Part shown: in pieces, positions 1 to 8,616 of the stretch
Numbering within the stretch: the first letter of the stretch is position 1
How the letters are laid out: each line of letters opens with the position of its first letter
Position numbers and translations under genes: made by a program
NCBI RefSeq assembly: GCF_037893185.1
Contig: NZ_CP140772.1
Span: forward strand, 310,001-374,000
Direction of reading: 5' to 3'
DNA: 64,000 bases
DNA from: Chitinophaga sp. 180180018-3
GTDB taxonomy: Bacteria; Bacteroidota; Bacteroidia; Chitinophagales; Chitinophagaceae
The notes under the pieces: generated by a model
The model's input: only the letters and a program-made list of their open reading frames with translations
The model's database searches: none
Told to the model about the DNA's origin: nothing

Positions 1-512
1 AACCTGGTCACCAGGGGAACATTCCCATAAAAATCACATAACACGGCATAGTAGGACGCTCTCAGTACTTTGAGTTCGGCCAGTGTAGCGGGTTTTGCAT
101 CGCCTACGGGTATCAGGCCGGATTCTATCTGGTAAATAATACGGTTGCAGTTGGTAATCCCTGCATAAGTTCTTGACCAGGTTTGATTCACTACGTCGTC
201 GTCTGTAGTCCAGGTGTGGCGGTGTAAACGCTGGTACACCCCATCATCGAACCAGCCCCATGGACGTTTGGGTATCACCAGCTGATCAGCTGTCACTTCC
301 TGCGCACGCCACAAACCATTCCAGTCGAGCAATATAAACCGCCACTGGGAATAACCGGCGCCTACCAGTGCGGCTATATCATCCTTAGTAGGATTAAATT
401 CCGTGGAGATAATAGTAGTATACGGTTTATCTTTTAATTTGGTACAGGCCACGCCCGTTACAATCATCAGCATAACTAACGGTAACGCATATATGTTAAA
501 GCGCATTTTCAT
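1..512 (-). CDS. SusD/RagB-family outer-membrane lipoprotein (partial, N-terminal part)
   Basis: The gene starts with ATG at 512 and runs off the left edge of the window, so only about 170 residues are visible. The N-terminus is a lipoprotein signal (hydrophobic stretch followed by VACTK, lipid-anchored Cys about residue 23). The text after it (WRFILLDWNGLWRAQEV, NCNRIIYQIE, LRASYYAVLCDFYGNVPLV) is typical of SusD/RagB, the glycan-binding lid that sits on a SusC transporter at the cell surface. It begins only 18 nt after the end of the SusC gene, so the two are certainly cotranscribed. An alternative ATG lies two codons further in. The substrate cannot be told from this part; family assignment is confident. 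Confidence 0.9.
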   Translation of the reverse strand, partial: MKMRFNIYALPLVMLMIVTGVACTKLKDKPYTTIISTEFNPTKDDIAALVGAGYSQWRFILLDWNGLWRAQEVTADQLVIPKRPWGWFDDGVYQRLHRHTWTTDDDVVNQTWSRTYAGITNCNRIIYQIESGLIPVGDAKPATLAELKVLRASYYAVLCDFYGNVPLVTR

Positions 513-530
513 GTGCGGTAATTTTAGTGG

Positions 531-3500
531 TTAAAAATTCAGATTCACACCAATTGTAAAAGAACGGGTAGTAGGATATTTATCACGGTCGTCCATACCG
601 GGGTTCAGTCCCATCCTGTTTACTTCAGGGTCTAACCCTTTGTAACCGGTAATAATGAATGTATTCAGGGAAGAAACATATACCCTGGCTCCCTTCAGGT
701 ACTTGTTTTTCAGACCGGCAAATGTATAGCCCAACGTAATGTTATCTATCTTCCAGAAATCTCCGTTTTCTACATAGTAGCTGTTAAATTCCAGCGCATT
801 TACTTTTAGTTCGGTTTTCCCAAATACCTTGTCATAGGCAGATCTCAGGATATTATAATTCTGTATGGTGGGATTCTCCATGTACATACGCTGGGAGTTG
901 ATGATCTGGTAACCGAAAGCCCCGCGCATGGTAATACCCAGGTCGAAACGCTTATAAGAGAAATTGTTATTCCAGCCGGCATAATATTTAGGCAGCCCAT
1001 TTCCAATAACTTTCTTATCCTCAAAAGCGTGAGGGAAATCGTCGTACTTAACCGGTTTACCATCTCTTCCTTCGTATATCCATTTCCCCTTATCATCAAT
1101 ATCAATTACTTTATAACCATAAAAATCGCCTATGCCTTTCCCAACAGTTACAATATTGGTAAAGGTTTGGATAGGTATGCCCGCTGCACCGGTGGTGAAG
1201 TAAGGTGTGGTAGTCTGGTATAATTCGTTGGATAAGCTGATTAATTTGTTGGTATTGGTAGAGTAATTAACGCTGGTGTTCCATACAAAGTCATTCGTCT
1301 TAACCGGCACAAAGTTCAGCATGATTTCTATTCCCTTGTTTTCCATCTTACCTACGTTGGCGGTAGTAAGCGGGTATAGATTCGGTGGACTGGGCACCGC
1401 ATAGTTATACAGCAATCCTTTGATGCGACGGTTGTATACATCGATATTACCACTGATACGGCCCTTGAGCAGGCTAAAATCCAACCCGATATTGGCTTCG
1501 GATTTTTCTTCCCAGCGGATAAATGGATTGGGATTGGTAGCAGGCACCAGGATCTTGGACCATTTACCGTTAGTATACACATAGTCGCCATAACCGATCA
1601 ATGGTTTGCTGAGAAAGCCTGCATTAGGCGGATTTCCGGTGATACCATAACCGGCGCGCAGTTTCAAATCATCGAACAGGTGTTGCTGCCTCATAAACCC
1701 TTCATTGGAAATTCTCCATCCACCGGATACCGCCCAGAAATTTCCCCAGGGATTATTGGCTCCATACAGCTGGCTGGCGCCCTCTCTTCTCAAACTTGCC
1801 AGTAACAGGTATTTGTCGGCATAGTTATAATTGAGCCTGCCGAAAAAACTAATGAGGTTTGTTTCTGTTTTATAGCTGCTGATATTAGCCAGCTTGTTTT
1901 TTATGCCTTCTCCCAGCCCCAGGTTATTATAGCCAAACAGGTCGGTAGGAAAATCCTGGTTATCTGTATAGTTGCCGGATGATTCGTTTTCCTGGTAACC
2001 GTATCCACCCAATAGGGTAAAGTGATGTTCTCCAAAGTGCCGGTTATACTCCGCAGTCCACTCCGTCAGGCGGTCGATCGATAAGTCGGAAGCCACGGAG
2101 GCAAAGCCATTCACGCCACTTTTGATGTTGGAGATATGCTTCTTGGACTCTGCGTATCCTTTGTTGGAATTAAACCGGGCATAGGAAAACAATGCCGACA
2201 GCTTTAAATTATCTATAGGGGTATACGTTACCGTTGCATTCATACGGGAGTTTACATTCTTCGCCTGGCCGTCGCTTTCATACAGCAGCGCCAGTGGATT
2301 TTCGTAGTCGAAGTTGCCTGTTTGCTCATAGAAGTCGCCGTTGGCTTTACGTACCGGTTCAGTAGGATTGCGGATCACCGTTTGCCGGTATATCCATCCA
2401 TTGAAACTATTGATGCCATTATTGTTACGGTTATAGTTGTTGGTTTGATTGAGGATGCCCACATTTAGTTTTACTTTATCGTTAAACATACTGTGGTTGA
2501 CATCAATTCTTCCGGAAAAGGTATTATTGTCGCTCTTTTTAAAAATGCCTTGTAATGCGCGGTAGTTACCGGATACAAGGTAGTTGGTGGTGGCGTTGCC
2601 CCCGCGGATGGTAAGGTTATGTACATGTGAAAGTGGAGTGCGGGTAGCTTCCATCAGCCAGTTAGTGGAACTGCCGGCATCCCAGGATGCGAGCCTGGTG
2701 CCCGCTTTGATTTGGTCGCGGTAATCCTGGGCGGTGAGCATATCCAGTTTCCGGGAAATCACTTGCGTGGTAGCATAGCCGCTATAGTCGACCGTGTTGG
2801 AGAAACTGCCGCGGGCTCTTTTTGTGGTGATGATGATCACGCCATTAGAACCTCTTACTCCGTAGATAGCAGCAGAAGAGCCATCTTTGAGCACATCCAC
2901 AGATTCAATATCCTCCGGCGCTACTGTTTTAAGATCGCCCGGTACGCCGTCGATAATCACGAGAGGATTGGCATTGGCGCCATACAGGGTGGTGTTGCCG
3001 CGCAGTAATATCTGAGAACCAGCGGTAGGATTACCGCTGGGCGTACCAATCGTCATACCGGCTACTTTTCCCTGTATGAGTTGTCCTGCGTCCTGCACAG
3101 GGCCTTTCACGAAGTTGGCCGATTTAACGGTAGCCACGGCGCTGGTCACATCTCCGCGGCGCTGGGTACCATAGCCAATCACTACGGCTTCCTGCAGATT
3201 GGCCACGGTGGATTTCAGCACCACATCAATAGTGGTACGACCGGATACTGGTATTTCCTGGTCCTGGAAGCCGAGATAGGAAAATACAAGTATAGCGTCG
3301 GTACTGTTTGTATGTAGCGTATAGTAGCCGCCAACGTCTGTGGTGGTACCGGTAGCACTATTCTTTATTTTCACGTTTACACCGGGTAGTGCTTCGCCTT
3401 TATCGTCTGTTACCTTACCTTTTACAGGTTCCTGCGTATTGAGATGATCACCGGTATTAACGGGTGCTGGGTTTTGTTTGCTTTCCTTTTCTACGATGAT

Positions 3501-3836
3501 CACCAGGTTATCTTTCTGCAGGTAGTTGAGCCGTGTATCTTTCAGGATCTTATCCAGTACAACTGTTACGGGCTGTTGGTTAGCTGCAATGGATATATGG
3601 TTATAACCGGCTACCAGCTGATCGTTATATACTACACCAAGCCCACTTTTCTTTTCTATCAGGGTTAGTATTTCCGGTAGTGGTTTATCGGACAGCTGCA
3701 GATCAATCTTGACCGAACTTGCACTGGGCCTGATTTGCGGCCCTGCCCACAAACTGGTGGCAGTGACGCTGAGGAGGAATAGTATGCACCCTATTCTCAG
3801 CAGGGCATGAAGATGGCACCAAATGAATTTTTTCAT
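531..3836 (-). CDS. SusC/RagA-family TonB-linked outer-membrane transporter with STN domain
   Basis: A 1101-residue TonB-dependent channel. In order: signal peptide (about 1-31, ending SLWA), STN domain (about 45-115), carboxypeptidase-regulatory-like Ig domain (about 138-210, GKVTDDKGEALPGVNV), plug (about 215-340, with VVIGYGTQRRGDVTSA and LKDGSSAAIYGVRGSNGVI) and a 22-strand-type barrel ending in phenylalanine (VNLNF). It would import an oligosaccharide or other large nutrient with the SusD protein encoded just downstream. The STN domain is the signalling module by which such receptors talk to a FecR anti-sigma; a FecR and an ECF sigma gene lie immediately upstream on the same strand, so expression is probably induced by the transported ligand. 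Substrate unknown; no glycoside hydrolase gene is visible beside it. Confidence 0.95.
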   Translation of the reverse strand: MKKFIWCHLHALLRIGCILFLLSVTATSLWAGPQIRPSASSVKIDLQLSDKPLPEILTLIEKKSGLGVVYNDQLVAGYNHISIAANQQPVTVVLDKILKDTRLNYLQKDNLVIIVEKESKQNPAPVNTGDHLNTQEPVKGKVTDDKGEALPGVNVKIKNSATGTTTDVGGYYTLHTNSTDAILVFSYLGFQDQEIPVSGRTTIDVVLKSTVANLQEAVVIGYGTQRRGDVTSAVATVKSANFVKGPVQDAGQLIQGKVAGMTIGTPSGNPTAGSQILLRGNTTLYGANANPLVIIDGVPGDLKTVAPEDIESVDVLKDGSSAAIYGVRGSNGVIIITTKRARGSFSNTVDYSGYATTQVISRKLDMLTAQDYRDQIKAGTRLASWDAGSSTNWLMEATRTPLSHVHNLTIRGGNATTNYLVSGNYRALQGIFKKSDNNTFSGRIDVNHSMFNDKVKLNVGILNQTNNYNRNNNGINSFNGWIYRQTVIRNPTEPVRKANGDFYEQTGNFDYENPLALLYESDGQAKNVNSRMNATVTYTPIDNLKLSALFSYARFNSNKGYAESKKHISNIKSGVNGFASVASDLSIDRLTEWTAEYNRHFGEHHFTLLGGYGYQENESSGNYTDNQDFPTDLFGYNNLGLGEGIKNKLANISSYKTETNLISFFGRLNYNYADKYLLLASLRREGASQLYGANNPWGNFWAVSGGWRISNEGFMRQQHLFDDLKLRAGYGITGNPPNAGFLSKPLIGYGDYVYTNGKWSKILVPATNPNPFIRWEEKSEANIGLDFSLLKGRISGNIDVYNRRIKGLLYNYAVPSPPNLYPLTTANVGKMENKGIEIMLNFVPVKTNDFVWNTSVNYSTNTNKLISLSNELYQTTTPYFTTGAAGIPIQTFTNIVTVGKGIGDFYGYKVIDIDDKGKWIYEGRDGKPVKYDDFPHAFEDKKVIGNGLPKYYAGWNNNFSYKRFDLGITMRGAFGYQIINSQRMYMENPTIQNYNILRSAYDKVFGKTELKVNALEFNSYYVENGDFWKIDNITLGYTFAGLKNKYLKGARVYVSSLNTFIITGYKGLDPEVNRMGLNPGMDDRDKYPTTRSFTIGVNLNF

Positions 3837-4018
3837 ACATTTGAACGTTTTGGTTAAATAAATGGTCGTTTATTTTTCTAAACAGGGCGGCCATAGGCTG
3901 CCTGATAGCCAGCTATGATTTCACAGATCATACTGGTTATTTTTTGATGTTTGTCAGTACATGTACAAAGCGATTTAATCTAATCTGTAATTGCTCTTTT
4001 ACGAAAGAACCAGATGAT

Positions 4019-4972
4019 TTACAGTGATATAACTTTATCTTTCATGGAATAATTAAGTTTGTTGGCTTTGGTAATGGCGAAAAGAATTTTATCCAGCGGG
4101 TCGTTGGTACTGAAGGTGGCGGTAAAACGAATATGCCGTGTTGCATCCTTGCTGAAGGTAAAGGTTACATTATAGTTGTTTTCCAGTATCAGGGCTACCT
4201 TTTCCAACGTTTCATTTCTGAATTGCAGTTTTCCATTTAACCACCCGGTGTTGTCGGCAGCGCTGACCTTTTTTTTCTGTATCCCTGCAGGCGAGAAGGC
4301 CGCTTGCTCATCAGGCAGCAATATCATAGCGTTGGGTCCATAGCGGTCCTTTACTGCTACTTTTCCTGTCACTACGGTTATCTTCACTTCTCTGGCCACA
4401 GTATAAGCCTGTACATTGAAAGAGGTGCCCAATACCGTTGTTTGTGTACCGGCGGTGGCTACTGTAAAAGGGCATCGTTCCTGCGATTGTATCTCAAAAA
4501 AGGCTTCTCCTTCCAATAATGTTACACTTCTGCTGTTGCCCTTGAAAACCCTGGGATAGCGAAGACTGGATCCGGCATTGAGCGTAACAACAGAGCCATC
4601 GCTCAGCGTGAATCGCAGGCGCTGCCCTTTACCCGCCCTGGTGGTAGCATACGCCGCGTTGCCTGTTTCCGTACTTTTAAAAAAAATAAAACTACCTATC
4701 AGTATAACTATAACTGCTGCGGCTATACGAAATGAATGAGACATGCGTACCAGAGGATGTACTGCCAGTTGCCGGTCTATTTTCGCTTTGAGGCGCCGCC
4801 TCACTTCGTTCTGGTCAAAGTTCACCATATCATGCTCTCCTGCAGCTGAACGATTGTCCAGCCACTGTTCCAGGCGTCTTTGTTCTTCCGGTGTACATTC
4901 CCCTTTTAAATAACGGTCCAGCAAACGTTCTGTCGCTTTTTCTTTCATCAGAAAAAATTTGGGAATCATCAT
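4019..4972 (-). CDS. FecR-family anti-sigma factor
   Basis: A 317-residue membrane-spanning anti-sigma factor. The cytoplasmic N-terminal part (LLDRYLKGECTPEEQRRLEQ) is the usual sigma-binding segment, a single transmembrane helix lies at about 83-98, the periplasmic FecR domain follows (LSDGSVVTLNAGSSLRYP, LLEGEAFFEI), and the C-terminus (LQFRNETLEKVALILE to the end) is the DUF4974-type domain common in Bacteroidota. It should hold the neighbouring ECF sigma inactive until the STN domain of the SusC protein reports ligand binding. The listed start is the longest; an ATG at 4948 (MKEKATERLL) would give a more typical N-terminus. It lies between the sigma gene (upstream) and susC (downstream), the classic order. 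Confidence 0.93.
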   Translation of the reverse strand: MMIPKFFLMKEKATERLLDRYLKGECTPEEQRRLEQWLDNRSAAGEHDMVNFDQNEVRRRLKAKIDRQLAVHPLVRMSHSFRIAAAVIVILIGSFIFFKSTETGNAAYATTRAGKGQRLRFTLSDGSVVTLNAGSSLRYPRVFKGNSRSVTLLEGEAFFEIQSQERCPFTVATAGTQTTVLGTSFNVQAYTVAREVKITVVTGKVAVKDRYGPNAMILLPDEQAAFSPAGIQKKKVSAADNTGWLNGKLQFRNETLEKVALILENNYNVTFTFSKDATRHIRFTATFSTNDPLDKILFAITKANKLNYSMKDKVISL

Positions 4973-5068
4973 AACACGTGGTCAATAAAGTAGTGTCTGA
5001 AAAGAAACTTTGGTAGTAGGAGAAGGGAAGTTTTTTTTTGGATATTTTTTTATTCGTCGCAACAGTGA

Positions 5069-5623
5069 TTACACATTGAGTTTCAGGTGCAGGTATTTCA
5101 GGGCATTGTTAATTTGTTTCTTCACTGTTTTATCGGAGATGTTGAGTTTGTGGGCAATTTCTTTGTTGGAAAGATCTTCTTTCCTGCTCAGGATAAATAC
5201 TTCCCGCATCTTCAGGGGGAGTTTGTCAATTTCCTGGTTCACCATGTGCGATAATTCATTGGCATCCAGCTGCCGTTCAAACACATCGTCTGCTTCTGAA
5301 AACAGGAGTCCCCACGACTTCCGGAAGGAGTCCTTTTTCATTTGCTGCCGGATATAACGGAAACCTCCATATCGCACACAGGAAAAGAGATAAGTATACA
5401 ACGATGTGATGTTACCCAGGTTATGGCGCCGTTTCCATAACGACACAAATACTTCCTGTAGAATATCTTCCGCCTCTTTGGTGTCTTTGATGGCTTTTAC
5501 CAGGTAAAAGTAAAGTTGTTCCCAATAGCGCAGGTATATCACATCAAAAGCTTCCCTGTTGCCTTCTATAAGCAAGTTTAATAGAACATCGTCTGCATAT
5601 TGTTGAAAATGCACACCATTCAT
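5069..5623 (-). CDS. ECF RNA polymerase sigma factor (sigma-70 family)
   Basis: A 184-residue ECF sigma with region 2 at about 20-75 (AFDVIYLRYWEQLYFYL, AEDILQEVFVSLW) and region 4 at about 125-180 (LPLKMREVFILSRKE, NKEIAHKLNISDKTVKKQI). It belongs to the Bacteroidota FecI-like group that pairs with FecR and SusC/SusD. It heads the minus-strand cluster sigma, FecR, SusC, SusD and is presumably the activator of susCD. The gene starts with ATG at 5623 with an AT-rich leader upstream. No sign of truncation. Confidence 0.93.
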   Translation of the reverse strand: MNGVHFQQYADDVLLNLLIEGNREAFDVIYLRYWEQLYFYLVKAIKDTKEAEDILQEVFVSLWKRRHNLGNITSLYTYLFSCVRYGGFRYIRQQMKKDSFRKSWGLLFSEADDVFERQLDANELSHMVNQEIDKLPLKMREVFILSRKEDLSNKEIAHKLNISDKTVKKQINNALKYLHLKLNV

Positions 5624-5891
5624 AAGTGGAAAATTAACATAAACGTGAAACCTGCCCTATCCCCGGAAAAAAATCACCTGCTGCAGATTGATTTTTACAC
5701 CTGTGCTATACGCTGTTATTATTAATTGTCTAATATACAATTAATAATTATTAGCCGCCTAATTTTTTTAAGAGGATACAAAAACAACGTTGTAACCAGG
5801 AACAACAACCGTGATCCTGGCGCCCTCCCTTTTTATTTTTTATTCTTAAATCTTGATTCCCAATTCCTAATTCTTTCCTAACTTCGCACCC
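5624..5891. other. Divergent intergenic region between the ECF sigma gene and the Cys/His small protein
   Basis: About 270 bases without a convincing gene. It is AT-rich with a TTATTATTAATTG...CAATTAATAATTA near-dyad around 5716-5750. At 5835-5877 there is a solitary half of the AATTAAGAATT-type repeat found elsewhere in the window (reads as its right arm; no matching left arm is present). A near-consensus -7 element TAACTTCG lies at 5879-5886, 5 nt before the GTG start of the next gene. Confidence 0.5.
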
Positions 5892-6263
5892 GTGAAGCAC
5901 CTTTCTCTCATATGCATTCTCTTCGGCCTGCTGTTGCAAAACTTCAGCAAGAGCCTGATTGTCATGCAGTTTAAGGTGAATCAAACATATATTGCCAAAG
6001 AATTATGTGTGAACAGAGACAAGCCGCAGATGCATTGTAACGGGCATTGTCATCTGAAGAAAGAATTGGACAAGGACACACAGCCGGAAAAAAATAACAA
6101 TAACGGGAAAGATAAATATGAAGTAATGTTTGTAGATCCGATACAATCATTCAGTATTTCATCTCCCGATAATCAACTCTCCTTTATCTCTTATTACAAG
6201 GCTCCCCGCCTGAGCAAGCGCTCCTCATCAATATTTCACCCGCCGCAGCTGGTAGTAGCCTGA
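5892..6263 (+). CDS. Small exported Cys/His-motif protein upstream of a TonB receptor (metal-binding candidate)
   Basis: A 123-residue protein starting with GTG. The first 25 or so residues are hydrophobic (ICILFGLLLQNF), suggesting a signal or anchor. Residues 33-57 carry the dense motif C39, then H48-C49-N-G-H52-C53-H54-L-K-K, which looks like a soft-metal (Cu or similar) ligand set. The middle is polar and low complexity (DKDTQPEKNNNNGKDK) and the end reads SSSIFHPPQLVV. I recall small proteins of this form next to TonB receptors in other Bacteroidota, but no function is known to me. It is 66 nt upstream of the TonB receptor gene and surely part of its operon. Metal handling is my inference. 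Confidence 0.7.
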   Translation: MKHLSLICILFGLLLQNFSKSLIVMQFKVNQTYIAKELCVNRDKPQMHCNGHCHLKKELDKDTQPEKNNNNGKDKYEVMFVDPIQSFSISSPDNQLSFISYYKAPRLSKRSSSIFHPPQLVVA

Positions 6264-6329
6264 TAATGGACCTTATACTACCTGATTAATCCTGTTCGCT
6301 TTTACGCGAATAGCTAATGATTTATTTAC

Positions 6330-8612
6330 ATGAAACAATGTTGTTTACTCATCATTGCGTGTATGGCTGTTTGTAATAGTTATGCACAGCAATTGCATGG
6401 GCGTGTGGCTGATGCCCTGACTAAAGAGGCATTGCCCGGCGTGAATATACACCTGCTGCATACTGCCACAGGATGTAATACCAATGCGCAGGGAAAATTC
6501 GTGCTGCCAGCCGCCGCCGCTGATTCAATAGAAATATCATATGTAGGCTATCTCACCAGGCGGCTGACCGCAGCAGAGGCAGCAGCTTTGCCGGTAATCT
6601 ATCTGCCGGCAAGTACTACCAGCCTGAATGAATTGGTGGTATCCACCTCCCGGGATAAGCAGCGACGTTCAGACGCTCCGGTGGCTATCAGTACCATTTC
6701 TGCCCAAACGCTGAATGAAACCAAAGCCACTACCCTCGACAGAGTACTGAATAAAGTAAGTGGCGTATATATGGTAGACCTGGGAAATGAACAGCACACC
6801 ATGGCTATCCGTCAGCCTATTGGTTATAAAAGTCTGTTCCTCTATCTGGAAGATGGCATTCCGATCCGCACCATCGGCGATTTTAATCATAATGCACTCA
6901 TTGAAATCAATATGGCTGCGCTGAAAAACATTGAAGTGATCCGCGGACCTGCTTCTTCTTTGTATGGCTCCGAGGCAGTAGGCGGGGCTGTGAATTTCAT
7001 TACTGCTTCGCCCACGCTGGTGCCTACTGCCAGAATTCAGCTCGAAGCAAGTAACTGGGGATATAAAAGAACAGATTTTAGTATATCCAATACCGTTAGT
7101 AAGGTTGGCTTTAATGTAAGTGGTTATTACGCTGATCAACAGAATGGATATATGGATCACAGCAACTTTCATAAACTGGCGCTGACAGGTAAACTGGAAT
7201 ACCAGGTCGATACAAAAGATAAATGGACGAACGCAGTTACACTGATCAATTACAAAACTGATCAGACCGGAGGGCTTGATAGTACGCACTTCTTTGCCAG
7301 GGATTATAAGAACTTCCAGACATTTACCTACCGCGAGGTAAAAGCGTTGCGGGTGCGTAGTACGCTGGAACATGAATGGAACAGCAACAGCCACACCAGC
7401 GTTACTTTATTTTTCCGTAACAATACTATTGGTCAGAATCCTTTTTACTCAATAAAAGATATCCGTGGAACCCTGAAAGCCAATGGCCAGATCAACAGCG
7501 ACGGTTTCAATAGTTACGGCGTAATTGCTCAGCACAGACAACAGTTTGCATGGAAAGACGCAGCCCTGATAACAGGTGTCAGCGCCGATTTTAGTCCGGC
7601 TACCTATGTCGCTAACTATATAGATATTACGAAAGATCCCGCCGGTTACTATGTTAGCTACCGCAATACCGATTCGCTGCTGACAGATTACAAGGTAGGA
7701 CTACTGAATAGTGCCGTGTATACACAGTTCGAGTTTTCACCCCTGCAGCATATGAAAGTGGTGGCCGCATTGCGTTACGACCGGATGGACTATAACTTTG
7801 TCAATCATCTTACTCCATCAGCTTATACAGGCGCTCCCAGCGAACGCAATAACTTTAATGCACTAACACCTAAGCTGGGATTGACATACGACCTCGGCAA
7901 TGGCAGAGGATTATATGCTAACTATAGTGTAGGATTTGCGCCGCCTAATATCTCGGAATTATATACCGGTGTAAAAGTTCCGGTGCTGAAATCAGCCACT
8001 TATCAGAACTACGAAGCTGGTGGATGGTTTGCGTTTGCAGGAAAGAAAGGGTATGCAGATCTCAGCATATACCGGATGAATGGCAGCAATGAGATAATAA
8101 GTGTGAGAAATGCAGATGGCATGTATGAAAACCGGAACACAGGAGCTACTACCCATAGCGGTGTGGAATGGAATATAAAGTATACGCCTATACGTAGTTT
8201 ATTTATCCGCACCAGCGGTACATACGCAGAACATCTGTTCAAGGCATATGCAGATGGTAGTAAAGTATATAATAATAACCAGATGAATGGTGCGCCACGC
8301 TGGATCACCAATACAGAAGTTACCTGGAAACCTTTGTTGCTGAAAGGGTTCAGGATAGGTGCCGAATGGCAGCATATCGGGAAGTACTATATGGACCCCG
8401 CAAACACTGCTGTTTACAACGGTTACGATCTCTTCAATGCCCGGGCAGGATATGCCTGGAAAGGATTTGAATGCTGGCTGAATTGTATGAATATCGGTGA
8501 TCAGTTATATGCCACTACTGCAGAGAAATCTGCTTATGGAAAAACCTATAGAATAGGCCCGCGACAGACATTCAACTTCGGAGTAGCTTATACGTTCACC
8601 GGAAAAAAGTAG
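6330..8612 (+). CDS. TonB-dependent outer-membrane receptor (siderophore/metal type)
   Basis: A 760-residue receptor with a signal peptide (about 1-19, NSYAQ), a carboxypeptidase-regulatory-like domain (about 22-95, GRVADALTKEALPGVN), a TonB-plug domain (about 105-225, LNELVVSTSRDKQRRSDAP, IEVIRGPASSLYGSEAVGG) and a 22-stranded barrel with the usual C-terminal aromatic region (FNFGVAYTF). It lacks the STN domain and the SusC signature and has no SusD partner, so it is of the small-ligand (metal, siderophore, vitamin) type. It is flanked by a Cys/His small protein and, 4 nt downstream, by a Cys-rich propeller lipoprotein; together these suggest metal import, possibly copper. Ligand not determinable from sequence alone. 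Confidence 0.92.
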   Translation: MKQCCLLIIACMAVCNSYAQQLHGRVADALTKEALPGVNIHLLHTATGCNTNAQGKFVLPAAAADSIEISYVGYLTRRLTAAEAAALPVIYLPASTTSLNELVVSTSRDKQRRSDAPVAISTISAQTLNETKATTLDRVLNKVSGVYMVDLGNEQHTMAIRQPIGYKSLFLYLEDGIPIRTIGDFNHNALIEINMAALKNIEVIRGPASSLYGSEAVGGAVNFITASPTLVPTARIQLEASNWGYKRTDFSISNTVSKVGFNVSGYYADQQNGYMDHSNFHKLALTGKLEYQVDTKDKWTNAVTLINYKTDQTGGLDSTHFFARDYKNFQTFTYREVKALRVRSTLEHEWNSNSHTSVTLFFRNNTIGQNPFYSIKDIRGTLKANGQINSDGFNSYGVIAQHRQQFAWKDAALITGVSADFSPATYVANYIDITKDPAGYYVSYRNTDSLLTDYKVGLLNSAVYTQFEFSPLQHMKVVAALRYDRMDYNFVNHLTPSAYTGAPSERNNFNALTPKLGLTYDLGNGRGLYANYSVGFAPPNISELYTGVKVPVLKSATYQNYEAGGWFAFAGKKGYADLSIYRMNGSNEIISVRNADGMYENRNTGATTHSGVEWNIKYTPIRSLFIRTSGTYAEHLFKAYADGSKVYNNNQMNGAPRWITNTEVTWKPLLLKGFRIGAEWQHIGKYYMDPANTAVYNGYDLFNARAGYAWKGFECWLNCMNIGDQLYATTAEKSAYGKTYRIGPRQTFNFGVAYTFTGKK

Positions 8613-8616
8613 CAAC

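Noticed and set aside
6669..7394. 241-codon minus-strand frame
   Set aside because: Antisense to the TonB receptor, with no family pattern; the plus-strand gene is certain.
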